Assembly: GCF_016595525.1 (NCBI RefSeq)
Contig: NZ_JAENII010000003.1
Location: forward strand, 1 to 64,000
DNA: 64,000 bases
From: Haloferula rosea
GTDB taxonomy: Bacteria > Verrucomicrobiota > Verrucomicrobiia > Verrucomicrobiales > Akkermansiaceae
Reading direction: 5' to 3'
Of this stretch, positions 54,768 through 64,000 are shown in pieces (position 1 is the stretch's first letter; each line of letters starts with the position of its first letter). Position numbers and translations under genes: made by a program. The notes under the pieces are model-generated. The model was not told the origin of the DNA. It searched no databases and saw only the letters and a list, made by a program, of their open reading frames with translations.

Positions 54768-57440
54768 ATGACCCGCGAACACGAGCGCTTGAATGATGCG
54801 AAGGAACCCTCGACCCCATGGCGTCGGTGGGGGCCATTTCTCAGTGAGCGCCAGTGGGGTACGGTCCGGGAGGACTACTCGCCCAGTGGCTTCAGCTGGG
54901 GCGCCTTCCCGCACGACCACGCACGCCGGCGCGCCTACCGCTGGGGTGAGGATGGACTGCAGGGCTGGACCGACCGCCAGTGCAGGCTGTGTTTCGCCCC
55001 CGCTCTCTGGAACGGAAAGGATCCGATTCTGAAGGAACGCCTTTTCGGCCTTGGAGGCCACGAAGGCAACCACGGCGAAGACGTCAAGGAGTGCTACTAC
55101 TACCTCGATTCCACCCCGACCCACTCCTACACCAAGGCACTCTACAAATACCCGCAGTCGGAATACCCCTACGCCTGGCTGCGTGGCGAGAATGCCTCGC
55201 GCTCTCGCTTGGAACCCGAACTCGAGTTGGCCGATCTCGGCGTCTTCGACGAAGGGCGTTACTTTGACGTCGTCCAGGAAGTCGCCAAGCGCAGCCCCGA
55301 AGACATGCTGTGGCGGATCACCGTCAAGAACAACGGCCCCGAAGCCGCGGAGATCCACGTGCTCCCGACCCTTTGGTTCCGTAACGTCTGGTCCTGGGGC
55401 GGCACCCGGGAAGATCCGGTGCTCAAGCCGACCCTCGAGCTCCACGACGGCAGCCTGCTCGTCAACCACCCTCAACTCGGGAGCTATCGGTTCCACGTCG
55501 ACTCCCCGGACCTCGCCACCCCCATTCCCTGGTGGTTCACCGAGAATGAAACCAACAACCCGTCCGTCTTCGGCACCCCCGCCGAGAACCCCTACACGAA
55601 GGACGCGTTTCATCGGCACCTCATCGATGAAGAAAAGGACGTCATTTCCCCACACTCGATCGGCACCAAGGCCACTCCGCACCTGAAGTTCACGATCCCG
55701 GCGGGCGGCTCCGTGACGATTCGCTGCAGACTTCACGAACTGCAGGAAGACAACGGAATCAAGGCACTCGACCAATTCGAGGAAACCCTCGAACAACGGA
55801 CCGCCGAGTCCGATGAGTTCTACGACGACATCATTCCACAGAAGGCGGACACCGAGGAACGGATGATCTGCCGGCAGGGCTACGCAGGCCTGCTGTGGAC
55901 CAAGCAGTTCTACTACTACGCCATGGACGAATGGTTCCGCGGCGATGGCAATTCGGCCCCTCCCCCGCCGGAGCGTCGTCGCGGCCGGAACCGGGATTGG
56001 AAGCACTTCCACGCGCGTGACATCCTCTCCATGCCCGACAAGTGGGAGTATCCGTGGTTCGCCGCCTGGGACACCGCCTTCCACATGATCCCCTTTGCCA
56101 AGATCGACCCCGACTTCTCGAAGCACCAGCTCCTCTTGCTACTACGGGAGTGGTACATGCACCCGAACGGTCAACTTCCCGCCTACGAGTGGAATTTCTC
56201 GGACGTCAATCCACCCGTCCACGCGAGTGCCGTGTGGCGGGTCTACAAGATCTCCGGCAACAAGGGGGAACGGGACATCCTGTTCCTCGAGCGCTGTTTC
56301 CAGAAACTCCTGCTGAATTTCACCTGGTGGGTGAACCGCAAGGACACCGAGGGCAACCATGTCTTCGGGGGCGGCTTCCTCGGACTGGACAACATCGGCG
56401 TCTTCGACCGGTCTCATGCGCTACCTGACGGATCCACGCTCTATCAGGCGGACGGCACCGCCTGGATGGCCGGCTACTGCCTGACCATGCTGACCATGGC
56501 CCTCGAGCTGGCCCAGACCAAGCCGGCCTACGAAGACATTGCCTCGAAATTCTTTGAACACTTCGTTGCCATCACCGAAGCCATCAACTCGTCCGACGAC
56601 GCCGGTCTCTGGGACGAGGAGGACGGCTTCTATCACGACAAACTGATCCTCGGAGATGACTGCGAGGCACTGCCCCTGCGCATCCGGTCCCTCGTCGGCC
56701 TGCTTCCACTCTGTGCGGTCACCGTTCTCAAGCAGAAGCTCCTGGACAGCCTGCCCGGCTTCCGCAAGCGGGTCGACTGGTTCCTTGCCAACCGTCCCGA
56801 GGTGCTGCGCTACATCAGCGTCCGCCGCGTCGAAGGAGAAAAGAACCCGGGGCGCTGTCTCCTCGCCGTGCCGACCGAGGAACGCCTCCGGAAATGCATC
56901 CAACGCCTCATCGATGAAGATGAATTCTTCTCCGGCCACGGCATTCGCTCGCTGTCGAAGGCCCACGCGAAGGCGCCGTTCGTTTTCGAACACGGCGGCC
57001 AACGCAATGAGGTCCGCTATACGCCGGGAGAAGCCGACACCGACATGTTCGGCGGCAACTCAAACTGGCGGGGCCCCATCTGGTTCCCGATCAACTACCT
57101 GATCATCGAAGCCCTGCAGCGCTACCACTACTACTATGGTGATACCTTCACCGTCGAGTACCCGAAGGGATCGGGCAAACAGGTCAATCTGCGCGAAATC
57201 GCGAATGAGATCTCCGACCGCCTGATGTCCCTGTTCAAGTTGGACAAGGACGGCTACCGGCCATGCTTCGGCGATGCCAAACGCTACAGCGACGAAACCG
57301 ATTGGCAGAACCTACTGCTGTTCCACGAGTACTTCCACGGCGAAACCGGAGAAGGACTCGGTGCATCCCACCAGACCGGATGGACGGCGCTCGTTGTCCG
57401 CTTGATCCGCGAGCGGCGCGAGTCCCTTGGCGCCTCGTGA
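54768..57440 (+). CDS. GH63/MGH1-type glycoside hydrolase
   Basis: An 890-residue, apparently cytoplasmic protein (no signal peptide). An N-terminal beta-sandwich (about 1-270, YSPSGFSWGAFPHDHARRRA) precedes an (alpha/alpha)6 barrel (about 380-890) with FAAWDTAFHMIPFAKIDPDF, NGQLPAYEWNFSDVNPPVHA and SNWRGPIWFPINYLI. This is like mannosylglycerate/glucosylglycerate hydrolases and GH63 glucosidases, so an alpha-glucosidase or compatible-solute hydrolase is likely. ATG at 54768 is chosen; ATG 54750 and TTG 54705 are in frame upstream. Divergent from the sigma factor gene and convergent with the DUF255 gene. Confidence 0.85.
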   Translation: MTREHERLNDAKEPSTPWRRWGPFLSERQWGTVREDYSPSGFSWGAFPHDHARRRAYRWGEDGLQGWTDRQCRLCFAPALWNGKDPILKERLFGLGGHEGNHGEDVKECYYYLDSTPTHSYTKALYKYPQSEYPYAWLRGENASRSRLEPELELADLGVFDEGRYFDVVQEVAKRSPEDMLWRITVKNNGPEAAEIHVLPTLWFRNVWSWGGTREDPVLKPTLELHDGSLLVNHPQLGSYRFHVDSPDLATPIPWWFTENETNNPSVFGTPAENPYTKDAFHRHLIDEEKDVISPHSIGTKATPHLKFTIPAGGSVTIRCRLHELQEDNGIKALDQFEETLEQRTAESDEFYDDIIPQKADTEERMICRQGYAGLLWTKQFYYYAMDEWFRGDGNSAPPPPERRRGRNRDWKHFHARDILSMPDKWEYPWFAAWDTAFHMIPFAKIDPDFSKHQLLLLLREWYMHPNGQLPAYEWNFSDVNPPVHASAVWRVYKISGNKGERDILFLERCFQKLLLNFTWWVNRKDTEGNHVFGGGFLGLDNIGVFDRSHALPDGSTLYQADGTAWMAGYCLTMLTMALELAQTKPAYEDIASKFFEHFVAITEAINSSDDAGLWDEEDGFYHDKLILGDDCEALPLRIRSLVGLLPLCAVTVLKQKLLDSLPGFRKRVDWFLANRPEVLRYISVRRVEGEKNPGRCLLAVPTEERLRKCIQRLIDEDEFFSGHGIRSLSKAHAKAPFVFEHGGQRNEVRYTPGEADTDMFGGNSNWRGPIWFPINYLIIEALQRYHYYYGDTFTVEYPKGSGKQVNLREIANEISDRLMSLFKLDKDGYRPCFGDAKRYSDETDWQNLLLFHEYFHGETGEGLGASHQTGWTALVVRLIRERRESLGAS

Positions 57441-57468
57441 GGGGCCAAGGAAAGCGCCGCAACCCGTT

Positions 57469-59481
57469 TCACGGCCAGGGCTTGCACAGGAGCTTCCGAC
57501 ACTCGATCACCTCACCCGGACCATCGGACTTCGTCCACACCGCCCCCGGGAGGTAGGTCCGTCGGAGTCTCTTTTCGAGTTCAGGATCCAGCACACCCCG
57601 GACGTCCATCTTCGGGACATCTCGGAGTTTCAGGTCATACGCCCCCAGCAGCACCGGACTCGCGAACCCCTGCTTCTCCATCCTCAGTGAGCCCGCCCGC
57701 AGGATCGCTTCGGCGCGCTTGCCGAATTGGTCGTCCGCCTTCAGGGCCTCCAGCCGCAGGAGGTTCTCCGCCGCAACATGATTCGCCGCCGGTTCCGCAC
57801 CATCGTAGTCTTCCAGGATGGTCATGAGGACCTCATCGCCCAAGGACGAACGCATGACGTACCCCGCCATTTCCTCCTCCCAGTAGCGCTCGTCCAACTC
57901 CCCCTGAAGCTGGACCGCCCAATCAAGCCAGCGATCTCCCTCTTCGCGACCATGCAACTCCAACAGGCCGGAAATCAGGCAGGCATAGTCGACGGCAAAG
58001 CCCTGCACCTCCCCTGCCTTGCCCCTCCATGACCTCATCAACCCACCCTCCGGGGACCAAAGGTGTTTCTTAACAAAGGTGGCAGCCTCCTCCGCGGCAT
58101 CCAACAGATCTTCACGCCCCAGGACCCGACCTCCCTTCGCCAACCCGGCAATCATCCAGCCATTCCAAGCCGTGATCACCTTGTCATCCCGATGAGGATG
58201 CGGACGCTTCGCTCGCTCTGTTAGAAGCAAACTCATCGAGGCATCGAGCGACTGCTCCACATCCGCCTCGCTCATTTCAAATTGTTCGGCCAAGCCCGGG
58301 TCCGGCATCGCCCGGAACAGGGTGTTCTGATCCTTGAGTTCACCGTGCGGATCGCTTTCCGGCCGCGAATTGCCATCCTGTTCCACCCCGAATGCCGCGC
58401 AAAAAAGCGCCGCCGCCTTTGGCTCCAGCAGGCGGTAGATCTCGTCCGCCTCCCAGGTCCAGTAGGCACCTTCACGCTTCTTCTCCGAATCCGCCGCGGG
58501 CAGGCTGTCCGCATCCTCTGCCGCATGGAAGCCCCCTCCGGCAGCCTTCATGTCCCTTGTGACGTAACCGAACAGACGCTCCGCCACCTGGCGAAAATCG
58601 GCACGCCCGGTGACTTGGAAGGCCTCCACGTAGAGCAGAGCCAGCTGTCCCTGATCGTAGAGCATCTTCTCGTAGTGAGGAACGTGCCAGTAACGATCCA
58701 CCGAGTAGCGGTGAAAACCCCCGCCCAATTGATCGTGCATCCCCCCCACCGCCATCGCCTTCAGTGTACGTTCAACCATCTGCAGGCATGCCTCGCCCTC
58801 CTCGGTCTTCGCGCCGAACCGGTCCACCAGTTGAAGCAGCAGTCGAGGCACCGCCGGCCGCGGAAACTTCGGAGCACTCCCCCAGCCGCCCCACTCCGGA
58901 TCGAAGCTCGCCTCGCAGCGGTCGATGAAGTCGCCAAACACCTTCTCCGACGGCAGCCCCCGGAGGACCGCATCCGGCTTACTCTCCGACCTCAGGTGCT
59001 CCATCACCTTGTCCGCGCTCTCCAGCATCCTCGCCCTGTCATCCTTCCAGAGTCGACCAAGCTGCGCACAGAGCTTTGGAAATCCCGGACGCCCACCACG
59101 GTCGTCCGGAGGAAAATACGTGCCCCCCACCACCGGCTTCGCATCGGGAGTCAGCCAGACACTCATCGGCCACCCACCCGACCCGGTCGTCGCCTGCACG
59201 AATGCCATGTAAGTGGCATCCACATCCGGTCGCTCCTCGCGATCCACCTTCACGCAGACGAAATTCTCATTCATCACCTTGGCGATGGCCTCATTCTCGA
59301 AACTCTCGTGCTCCATCACATGGCACCAATGGCAGGTCGAGTAACCGATCGACAGAAACACCAGCTTGTCCTTCTTCTTTGCCTTCGCGAACGCAGCCTC
59401 GCCCCATGGCAGCCAGTCCACCGGATTGTTCTGGTGCTGAAGCAGATACGGCGACGTCTCTTCGGACAGGGCGTTGGGCAT
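57469..59481 (-). CDS. Thioredoxin-domain protein of the YyaL/SPATA20 (DUF255) family
   Basis: A 670-residue protein. Residues about 1-165 are a DUF255 thioredoxin-like domain with the CHWC motif ([16 protein letters not shown]) and the family segments [12 protein letters not shown] and [12 protein letters not shown]. The rest is an (alpha/alpha)6 barrel like six-hairpin glycosidases ([26 protein letters not shown], then [13 protein letters not shown]). The in vivo role is unknown. ATG at 59481 is preferred over GTG at 59496 because the conserved N-terminus begins there and the promoter-like motif 59487-59495 overlaps the longer start. Confidence 0.9.
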   Translation of the reverse strand: MPNALSEETSPYLLQHQNNPVDWLPWGEAAFAKAKKKDKLVFLSIGYSTCHWCHVMEHESFENEAIAKVMNENFVCVKVDREERPDVDATYMAFVQATTGSGGWPMSVWLTPDAKPVVGGTYFPPDDRGGRPGFPKLCAQLGRLWKDDRARMLESADKVMEHLRSESKPDAVLRGLPSEKVFGDFIDRCEASFDPEWGGWGSAPKFPRPAVPRLLLQLVDRFGAKTEEGEACLQMVERTLKAMAVGGMHDQLGGGFHRYSVDRYWHVPHYEKMLYDQGQLALLYVEAFQVTGRADFRQVAERLFGYVTRDMKAAGGGFHAAEDADSLPAADSEKKREGAYWTWEADEIYRLLEPKAAALFCAAFGVEQDGNSRPESDPHGELKDQNTLFRAMPDPGLAEQFEMSEADVEQSLDASMSLLLTERAKRPHPHRDDKVITAWNGWMIAGLAKGGRVLGREDLLDAAEEAATFVKKHLWSPEGGLMRSWRGKAGEVQGFAVDYACLISGLLELHGREEGDRWLDWAVQLQGELDERYWEEEMAGYVMRSSLGDEVLMTILEDYDGAEPAANHVAAENLLRLEALKADDQFGKRAEAILRAGSLRMEKQGFASPVLLGAYDLKLRDVPKMDVRGVLDPELEKRLRRTYLPGAVWTKSDGPGEVIECRKLLCKPWP

Positions 59482-59486
59482 GCTGA

Positions 59487-59495
59487 AGGCTAGCA
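59487..59495 (-). promoter_or_regulatory. Extended -10 element before the YyaL-like gene
   Basis: Minus-strand TGCTAGCCT is a clean TGnTAnnnT match, ending 5 bases before the ATG at 59481, which implies a leaderless transcript. Confidence 0.45.
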
Positions 59496-59607
59496 CTCCC
59501 CCCCAACCTGTCGCTCATAAAGCATGACCCGCCCATCACGGATGACCGAGCTTTAGGCTTGGCCGATCAGCCCGCAGAAGGCCAGTGTCGGAGTTTCCGA
59601 TCCGACC

Positions 59608-61290
59608 ATGGCAATCCCGAGACCTCTCCTCATCCTGCTTTTCCCGATCGCATTCCTGATGGTGACCGCCATGGGTGAGACGTCGGCCCCATCCCCTGAT
59701 GCCGCCAAGGGAATGCTGAAATCCGCGGCCGAGGTCGAGAAGGAGGAAAGCACCAAGCCCGTCGACGGCCCGGCCCCAGCCGACCTGAGTTGGTGGAATC
59801 GACAGATCGCCACCTTCCGCGCCACGGCCGAGGGACTTACGCCGGAAGTACGGACCGAGAAGGCCTTGAGCGCCCTCGACGCCACCGCCAGCGAATGGGC
59901 AGAGGAGAGTTTCAAGAAGGAGAATGCGACGTACGAAGAACAACCCAGTGTCCGATTCCTCGTCGGCGAGACCTACCTGTTCAGCCTGCTGGAGGCCGAC
60001 CTGGACGTCCTCGCTGGAGAAACCCTGGACAAGGCATCGTCCGAAACCCTCACCGCTTTGAATGAAATCCGTGAGGCCAGGATCAAGCAAGCGTCCGCAG
60101 AATTCCTGATCAAGAGCACGAGCCGGGCCATCGTCGCCACCCTAATCTTCGTGCTCGCCTACGTGGTGCTTCGCTGGACAACCCGGAGGCTTGCCAAATT
60201 CATGGTCACGCGGGTGCGGAACTGGCGACGACTCCGCCTCGGCAAGTCCGATCTCCGGCCCTATCTCTCCACGGTTTTCGAGCAAGTCGTCAAACTTCCG
60301 GCATTCTTCCTCTTCCTCTATCTGCTCTGCGTCTGGGTCGCCTACGTCTTCAACCAGTTTCCGCGCACTGCCCCCCTTGGCAACGCGTTCACCGGCCATC
60401 TACTGAGCTTTGCCAAATCGATCATCGCCGAGTTCACCGGCGCCCTGCCCGGACTCATCACCGCCGGGGTCATCCTCTTCATCACCCGCTGGATCGCCCG
60501 GATCGCCGACCGCACCATCTCCGGGCTGGGTGACGACAGCAACAAAGGTGTCATGGCGAATGACGCCGCCAAAGCAACCCGCAGGATTGCCGTCGCCTTC
60601 ATCTGGCTGTTCGGCATCGTTCTGGCCTATCCCTACATCCCGGGCTCCGGCAGCGATGCGTTCAAGGGGCTCAGCGTGCTCATCGGACTGATGGTCTCGC
60701 TGGGATCCAGCGGGTTGATCAACCAGGTCATGAGTGGTTTCGTCCTGCTCTACTCCGGATCGGTCCGCACCGGCGAATACATCAAGGTGGGCGAGATCGA
60801 GGGCACCATCTCAGAAATGGGTCTGCTCGCCGTGAAATTGCTCAACCCCGCCCACGAGTTCCTGGTCATTCCCAATGCCGTCATGCTCAGCAACCCGACC
60901 ACCAACTACTCCCGCCTTGCCGAGGATACCGGTGTCCCGCTGAAGACCACCGTCACCATCGGCTACGACACGCCATGGCGGCAGGTACACCAACTGCTGA
61001 TGGAATCGGCAAACGCCACCGAAGAGATCCTCGATTCACCTCCACCAAGGGTCGTTCAGAACGCCCTGTCCGACTGGTATCCTGAATACACCCTGATTTC
61101 CTACATCAAGAATCCCAACCGTCGCACTGCCGTCCTCTCGGAACTCAACGGACACATTCAGGATGCCTTCAACGAAGCGGAAGTCGCCATCATGTCCCCT
61201 CACTACAATTGCGACACCCCCGAACCCCTCGTCATCCCCAAGAACCGCTGGTTCCCGAAAGTTGCCACTCCCGACAAGCAAGAATCCTGA
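59608..61290 (+). CDS. MscS-family mechanosensitive channel (long form)
   Basis: A 560-residue membrane protein: signal peptide (about 1-24), a periplasmic part of about 130 residues, then about five membrane helices and the MscS core. The pore helix and beta domain read LMVSLGSSGLINQVMSGFVL, SVRTGEYIKVGEIEGTISEM and HEFLVIPNAVMLSNPTTNYS. It opens under membrane tension to release solutes. The second MscS gene starts 20 bases later on the same strand, so both are likely cotranscribed. The MscS core of this one lacks the classic GAAGLAVGLAL pore text but keeps the family pattern. Confidence 0.9.
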   Translation: MAIPRPLLILLFPIAFLMVTAMGETSAPSPDAAKGMLKSAAEVEKEESTKPVDGPAPADLSWWNRQIATFRATAEGLTPEVRTEKALSALDATASEWAEESFKKENATYEEQPSVRFLVGETYLFSLLEADLDVLAGETLDKASSETLTALNEIREARIKQASAEFLIKSTSRAIVATLIFVLAYVVLRWTTRRLAKFMVTRVRNWRRLRLGKSDLRPYLSTVFEQVVKLPAFFLFLYLLCVWVAYVFNQFPRTAPLGNAFTGHLLSFAKSIIAEFTGALPGLITAGVILFITRWIARIADRTISGLGDDSNKGVMANDAAKATRRIAVAFIWLFGIVLAYPYIPGSGSDAFKGLSVLIGLMVSLGSSGLINQVMSGFVLLYSGSVRTGEYIKVGEIEGTISEMGLLAVKLLNPAHEFLVIPNAVMLSNPTTNYSRLAEDTGVPLKTTVTIGYDTPWRQVHQLLMESANATEEILDSPPPRVVQNALSDWYPEYTLISYIKNPNRRTAVLSELNGHIQDAFNEAEVAIMSPHYNCDTPEPLVIPKNRWFPKVATPDKQES

Positions 61291-61309
61291 CCCCCAACAG
61301 AAACGGTCC

Positions 61310-62587
61310 ATGAAATACCGCAGCCTCATTGCCTCACTCGCCCTATTTCCACTGCTGCCGCTCACGGCACAGGACGACCCGACTCCGGAGAAACAAGGAG
61401 AGGTCGCCGTAGCCGTCGTCTCACCCGGCGGCGAGATCAAGCCGGAGATCCTCGATCTGAAACTTGTTCCCCTCACCGTCGACGAACTCGCCGAAGAGGC
61501 CAAGCAATGGCAACAAGCCATCAAGGAGGGCGCGGAGAAGGTGGCCGAAGCCGCCATTCGCAACGCCGAAGCCGAAGCAGGCACCGACGCCAAACAGACC
61601 GCTTTGGACGACTTGGCGAAAGCCCGTGACGAGGAGAAAGCACTCCTCACGAACTTCGAGGTCATTCTCGATGCCTGGGAAGCCAAGGGCGGAGATGCCG
61701 CGGAACTGCGCCTCTACGCCTCCACCCTCAATGCCACCAAAGTGGACATCAAGGACACCAGTGCCCTGATGGACTCCTTCAACCGCTGGATCAAATCGGA
61801 AGACGGTGCGTTGAAGTGGCTCGGCAGGATCGGAGCCTGCATCCTCATTCTCATCGTCGCCTGGTTCATCTCCGGCTTTGTCGAGCGACTCGTGAACAAG
61901 GCGATGACCCAGCACAAGGGCACCTCGGAACTCCTTGATCGCTTCATCGAGAAGATCATCCGCCGGACCATTCTTGCCATCGGTGCCCTCGTCGCCATCT
62001 CCACCCTCGGAGTGCAGATAGGCCCGGTTCTCGCCCTCCTCGGTGGCGGAGCCTTCATCATCGGCTTCGCCCTTCAGGATTCCCTGAGCAACTTCGCCAA
62101 TGGCGTCATGCTGTTGATCTATCAGCCATTTGATGTGGGTGATGCCGTCGAGGTCGGGGGCATCTCGGGAAGTGTGGATTCGGTCAGTCTCGTCAACACC
62201 ACCATCCGGACCTGGGACAACAAGGTCGTCCTCGTTCCGAACAAGAACGTCTGGGGACAGACCATCACCAACATCAATGCGGCGGGCGAACGCCGCGTCG
62301 ACATGGTATTCGGCATCGGCTACGACGACGACATCGACAAGGCCCAGGCCATTCTCGAGAAAATCGTCTCCGAAACCGAAGGCGTGCTCGAAGAACCGGC
62401 CACCACCATCAAGATGCACGAACTTGCCGATTCATCAGTCAACTTCGTCTGCCGTCCTTGGGCCAAGTCCGCCGATTACTGGGCCGTCCACTGGAGCATC
62501 ACCAAGCGTGTGAAGCAGGAGTTCGACGCTGCGGGGATCAGCATTCCCTACCCACAAACGGACATCCACCTGCACAAGGTCGAGTGA
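61310..62587 (+). CDS. MscS-family mechanosensitive channel
   Basis: A 425-residue protein with a signal peptide (residues 1-20, SLIASLALFPLLPLTAQD), a periplasmic helical part of about 130 residues (partly coiled-coil), three membrane helices and a typical MscS beta and alpha/beta C-terminal domain. The pore segment is LGGGAFIIGFALQDSLSNFA and the beta motif is YQPFDVGDAVEVGGISGSV. ATG at 61310 is chosen because the reading frame's earlier part overlaps the previous gene. Likely acts with the preceding MscS gene in osmotic protection. Confidence 0.92.
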   Translation: MKYRSLIASLALFPLLPLTAQDDPTPEKQGEVAVAVVSPGGEIKPEILDLKLVPLTVDELAEEAKQWQQAIKEGAEKVAEAAIRNAEAEAGTDAKQTALDDLAKARDEEKALLTNFEVILDAWEAKGGDAAELRLYASTLNATKVDIKDTSALMDSFNRWIKSEDGALKWLGRIGACILILIVAWFISGFVERLVNKAMTQHKGTSELLDRFIEKIIRRTILAIGALVAISTLGVQIGPVLALLGGGAFIIGFALQDSLSNFANGVMLLIYQPFDVGDAVEVGGISGSVDSVSLVNTTIRTWDNKVVLVPNKNVWGQTITNINAAGERRVDMVFGIGYDDDIDKAQAILEKIVSETEGVLEEPATTIKMHELADSSVNFVCRPWAKSADYWAVHWSITKRVKQEFDAAGISIPYPQTDIHLHKVE

Positions 62588-62593
62588 TTCATC

Positions 62594-62633
62594 GTGCCGC
62601 CGGCCACGCACCGATCAGCGCGTGGCCAGGCAC
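62594..62633. other. Long inverted repeat between converging genes
   Basis: GTGCC and GGCCACG pair with CGTGGCC and GGCAC across a short loop. It sits just after the MscS stop (62587) and 64 bases before the stop of the sulfatase on the other strand. There is no T-tract, so it may be a bidirectional Rho-independent-like stop or a 3' stabiliser. Confidence 0.4.
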
Positions 62634-62696
62634 ACTGAATCTCCACGGCGGGACACTTGCCTGACCTCGCCGGGAGGAGATTCGCGGCCGATCAAC

Positions 62697-64000
62697 TCAG
62701 AGCAGGTCGGGGTAGACCGACCTCAGATCCAACGGATCCGACATCTCTTCCTGCAGGGCAAGCAGTCCTGCAAAGAGACGCTTCGCGAGACGCTTGCCCT
62801 CTGCAGTCCCGTAGAGGTCGTTCATCTCATGCGGATCGGCATTCAGGTCGAACACGCGGGCCACCTCGGCAGCAGGGTAAAGGATGAGCTTCTTGCCTTC
62901 CATCTCGATCATGCGCTGTGAATTCATGTAGGCACCGTAGACCGCCTTGGTCCGCTTGGGCCGCCCTTGCCAGAATGGGACCAGCGAATCGAAGTCCACG
63001 GATTCCGGCACCTCCGCACCAGCGAGTTCGAGGGTGGTGGGCATCACATCCTGCAGGTAAATCGGCTCCCGGGTCACCTTGCCCGCTGGAATCCCGGGAC
63101 CAGCGATGAGGAAGGGAACGCGAACCGACGCATCATAGAGGTTCTGCTTTCCGAGCAAGCCGTGCTCTCCGCAGGACAACCCATGGTCGGCGGTGAAACA
63201 GATGAAGGTCTCCTTCGCGGCCGGACTGGCGTCCAGCTGATCGAGGATCCTGCCGATCTGCGCATCGAGGTGGGTGATGATCGCGTAGTACTCCCGGCGA
63301 TGAGTCTTGACCGCGAACGGGGTGCGCGGCGAGGGAGCCAACCTTTCATCCCTCAACGACTGGGGTGCCTTCATCGGCTTCCGATAAGGATACACCGGCA
63401 GGAAGTTCTTGGGCAGTTCGATCCGGTCGAGCGGATACTGGTCAAGGATCTCCTGAGGCGCCTGACGCGGGTCATGGGGAGCATTGAATGCCAGATACAT
63501 GAACCACGGACGATCGTCCTCGGCAGCGAGAAAATGGCCGAAGTCATCGGCGATGACCTCGCTCCAGTGTTTGCCTCCCTCCCAGAATCCACCCTCCTTC
63601 GGGTCGGAGGCACTCCAAGGGTCCGGCCTGCCCTCCACAGGTCGCTCATACGCATTCTTACCATCTTTGGGCATCCCACCCGGACGTTCATTGCGGATCT
63701 GCTCGAAGACACCGTCGGCATCCATCTGCATGTGCCATTTGCCGGAGAAGCAGGTGCGGTATCCTTGCTTGGCCATCAGTTGGGCCCAGGTCCGGTCTTT
63801 GGCGACATAGTCCTTTTCCAGGGTTTTCTCCGCGGCTTTCGCCTTCCACAGCTGCTTGCCCGTATTCAGCATCGTCCGACTGGCCACACAGATGGCCCCG
63901 TGCCAGCCACCCGAGTTGTAGGCATGACTGAAGGTCATCCCGCGCGCCGCGAGGCGATCAAGATTCGGAGTGTCGATGTCCTCGTCGGACAGTGCATTCA
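62697..64000 (-). CDS. Sulfatase, 5' end beyond the window
   Basis: At least 434 residues of a sulfatase whose start lies beyond position 64000 (frame open to the edge). The visible part starts in the N-terminal core (DEDIDTPNLDRLAARGMTFSH) and contains the maturation motif as CVASR (GAICVASRTMLNTG) rather than CxPSR. The segments FMYLAFNAPHDPRQ and FTADHGLSCGEHGLLGKQ supply metal and phosphate-type ligands. Likely a choline/iduronate-sulfatase-like enzyme of the S1 family. Secretion cannot be judged. Product unknown. Confidence 0.9.
   Translation of the reverse strand, partial: NALSDEDIDTPNLDRLAARGMTFSHAYNSGGWHGAICVASRTMLNTGKQLWKAKAAEKTLEKDYVAKDRTWAQLMAKQGYRTCFSGKWHMQMDADGVFEQIRNERPGGMPKDGKNAYERPVEGRPDPWSASDPKEGGFWEGGKHWSEVIADDFGHFLAAEDDRPWFMYLAFNAPHDPRQAPQEILDQYPLDRIELPKNFLPVYPYRKPMKAPQSLRDERLAPSPRTPFAVKTHRREYYAIITHLDAQIGRILDQLDASPAAKETFICFTADHGLSCGEHGLLGKQNLYDASVRVPFLIAGPGIPAGKVTREPIYLQDVMPTTLELAGAEVPESVDFDSLVPFWQGRPKRTKAVYGAYMNSQRMIEMEGKKLILYPAAEVARVFDLNADPHEMNDLYGTAEGKRLAKRLFAGLLALQEEMSDPLDLRSVYPDLL

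Overview
The window is high-GC DNA with dense, mostly hypothetical-free coding sequence and no rRNA, tRNA or CRISPR array. Its gene content points to the PVC superphylum, most likely Verrucomicrobiota of the Haloferula/Luteolibacter kind. The main reasons are four sulfatases, the DUF1501/PPC and DUF1592-type cytochrome/DUF1552 protein sets, a GreA-type elongation factor with a huge N-terminal extension as in chlamydiae, and a kinase fused to TPR repeats. The genus is inferred, not shown.

Layout. 0.1-0.5 kb: remnant of a REP-type transposase. 0.4-8.3 kb: an acetyl-CoA/acetate locus in which a three-domain protein (CoA-transferase/hydrolase, GNAT acetyltransferase, HDAC/AcuC-like deacetylase) lies divergent to ackA-pta, followed by a membrane-anchored hydrolase. 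8.4-18.4 kb: HAD phosphatase, small lipoprotein, sulfatase, YpfJ-type metallopeptidase, cysteine desulfurase divergent to a GntR/FCD regulator, a DtxR/MntR-type regulator with a perfect palindrome in front of it, a squalene/phytoene synthase-family protein and a kinase-TPR protein that lacks the catalytic Asp. 18.5-22.4 kb: DUF1501 protein and a large secreted PPC-domain protein. 22.4-25.8 kb: a lower-GC accessory stretch with a cluster of hairpin repeats, orphan small secreted or membrane proteins, an IS110 remnant and two copies of a 67-bp structured repeat resembling a group II intron 3' end.

25.8-36.8 kb: sulfatase, a broken ORF, a YHYH-sulfatase fusion, an EF-hand protein, an MbnP-MbnH fusion (putative copper-binding protein plus its di-haem maturase in one chain) and a sodium/solute symporter. 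37.1-42.2 kb: a secreted GH2 beta-galactosidase with an inserted LamG-like domain, and galactokinase. With the symporter this reads as a galactoside uptake and catabolism unit. 42.3-46.3 kb: DUF1592-type cytochrome and DUF1552 pair plus a small membrane protein. 46.4-48.7 kb: TPP riboswitch with terminator controlling thiC. 48.7-49.6 kb: Xre-RES toxin-antitoxin pair. 49.6-54.6 kb (minus strand): ECF sigma factor, candidate anti-sigma, PDZ protein, Gre-fusion factor and enolase in one tight run. 54.8-64 kb: GH63-like glycosidase, YyaL/DUF255 thioredoxin-fold protein, two MscS channels in tandem, and a sulfatase running off the right edge.

A recurring regulatory theme is an extended -10 of the form TGyTAnCnT placed 1-8 bases before the start codon of several genes (6833, 13521, 23078, 48723, 59481), which suggests leaderless or near-leaderless transcripts. 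The most interesting candidates for new biology are the acetyl-CoA hydrolase-GNAT-HDAC fusion beside ackA-pta, the MbnP-MbnH fusion with its YHYH-sulfatase neighbour, and the repeat-rich 22.4-25 kb island.
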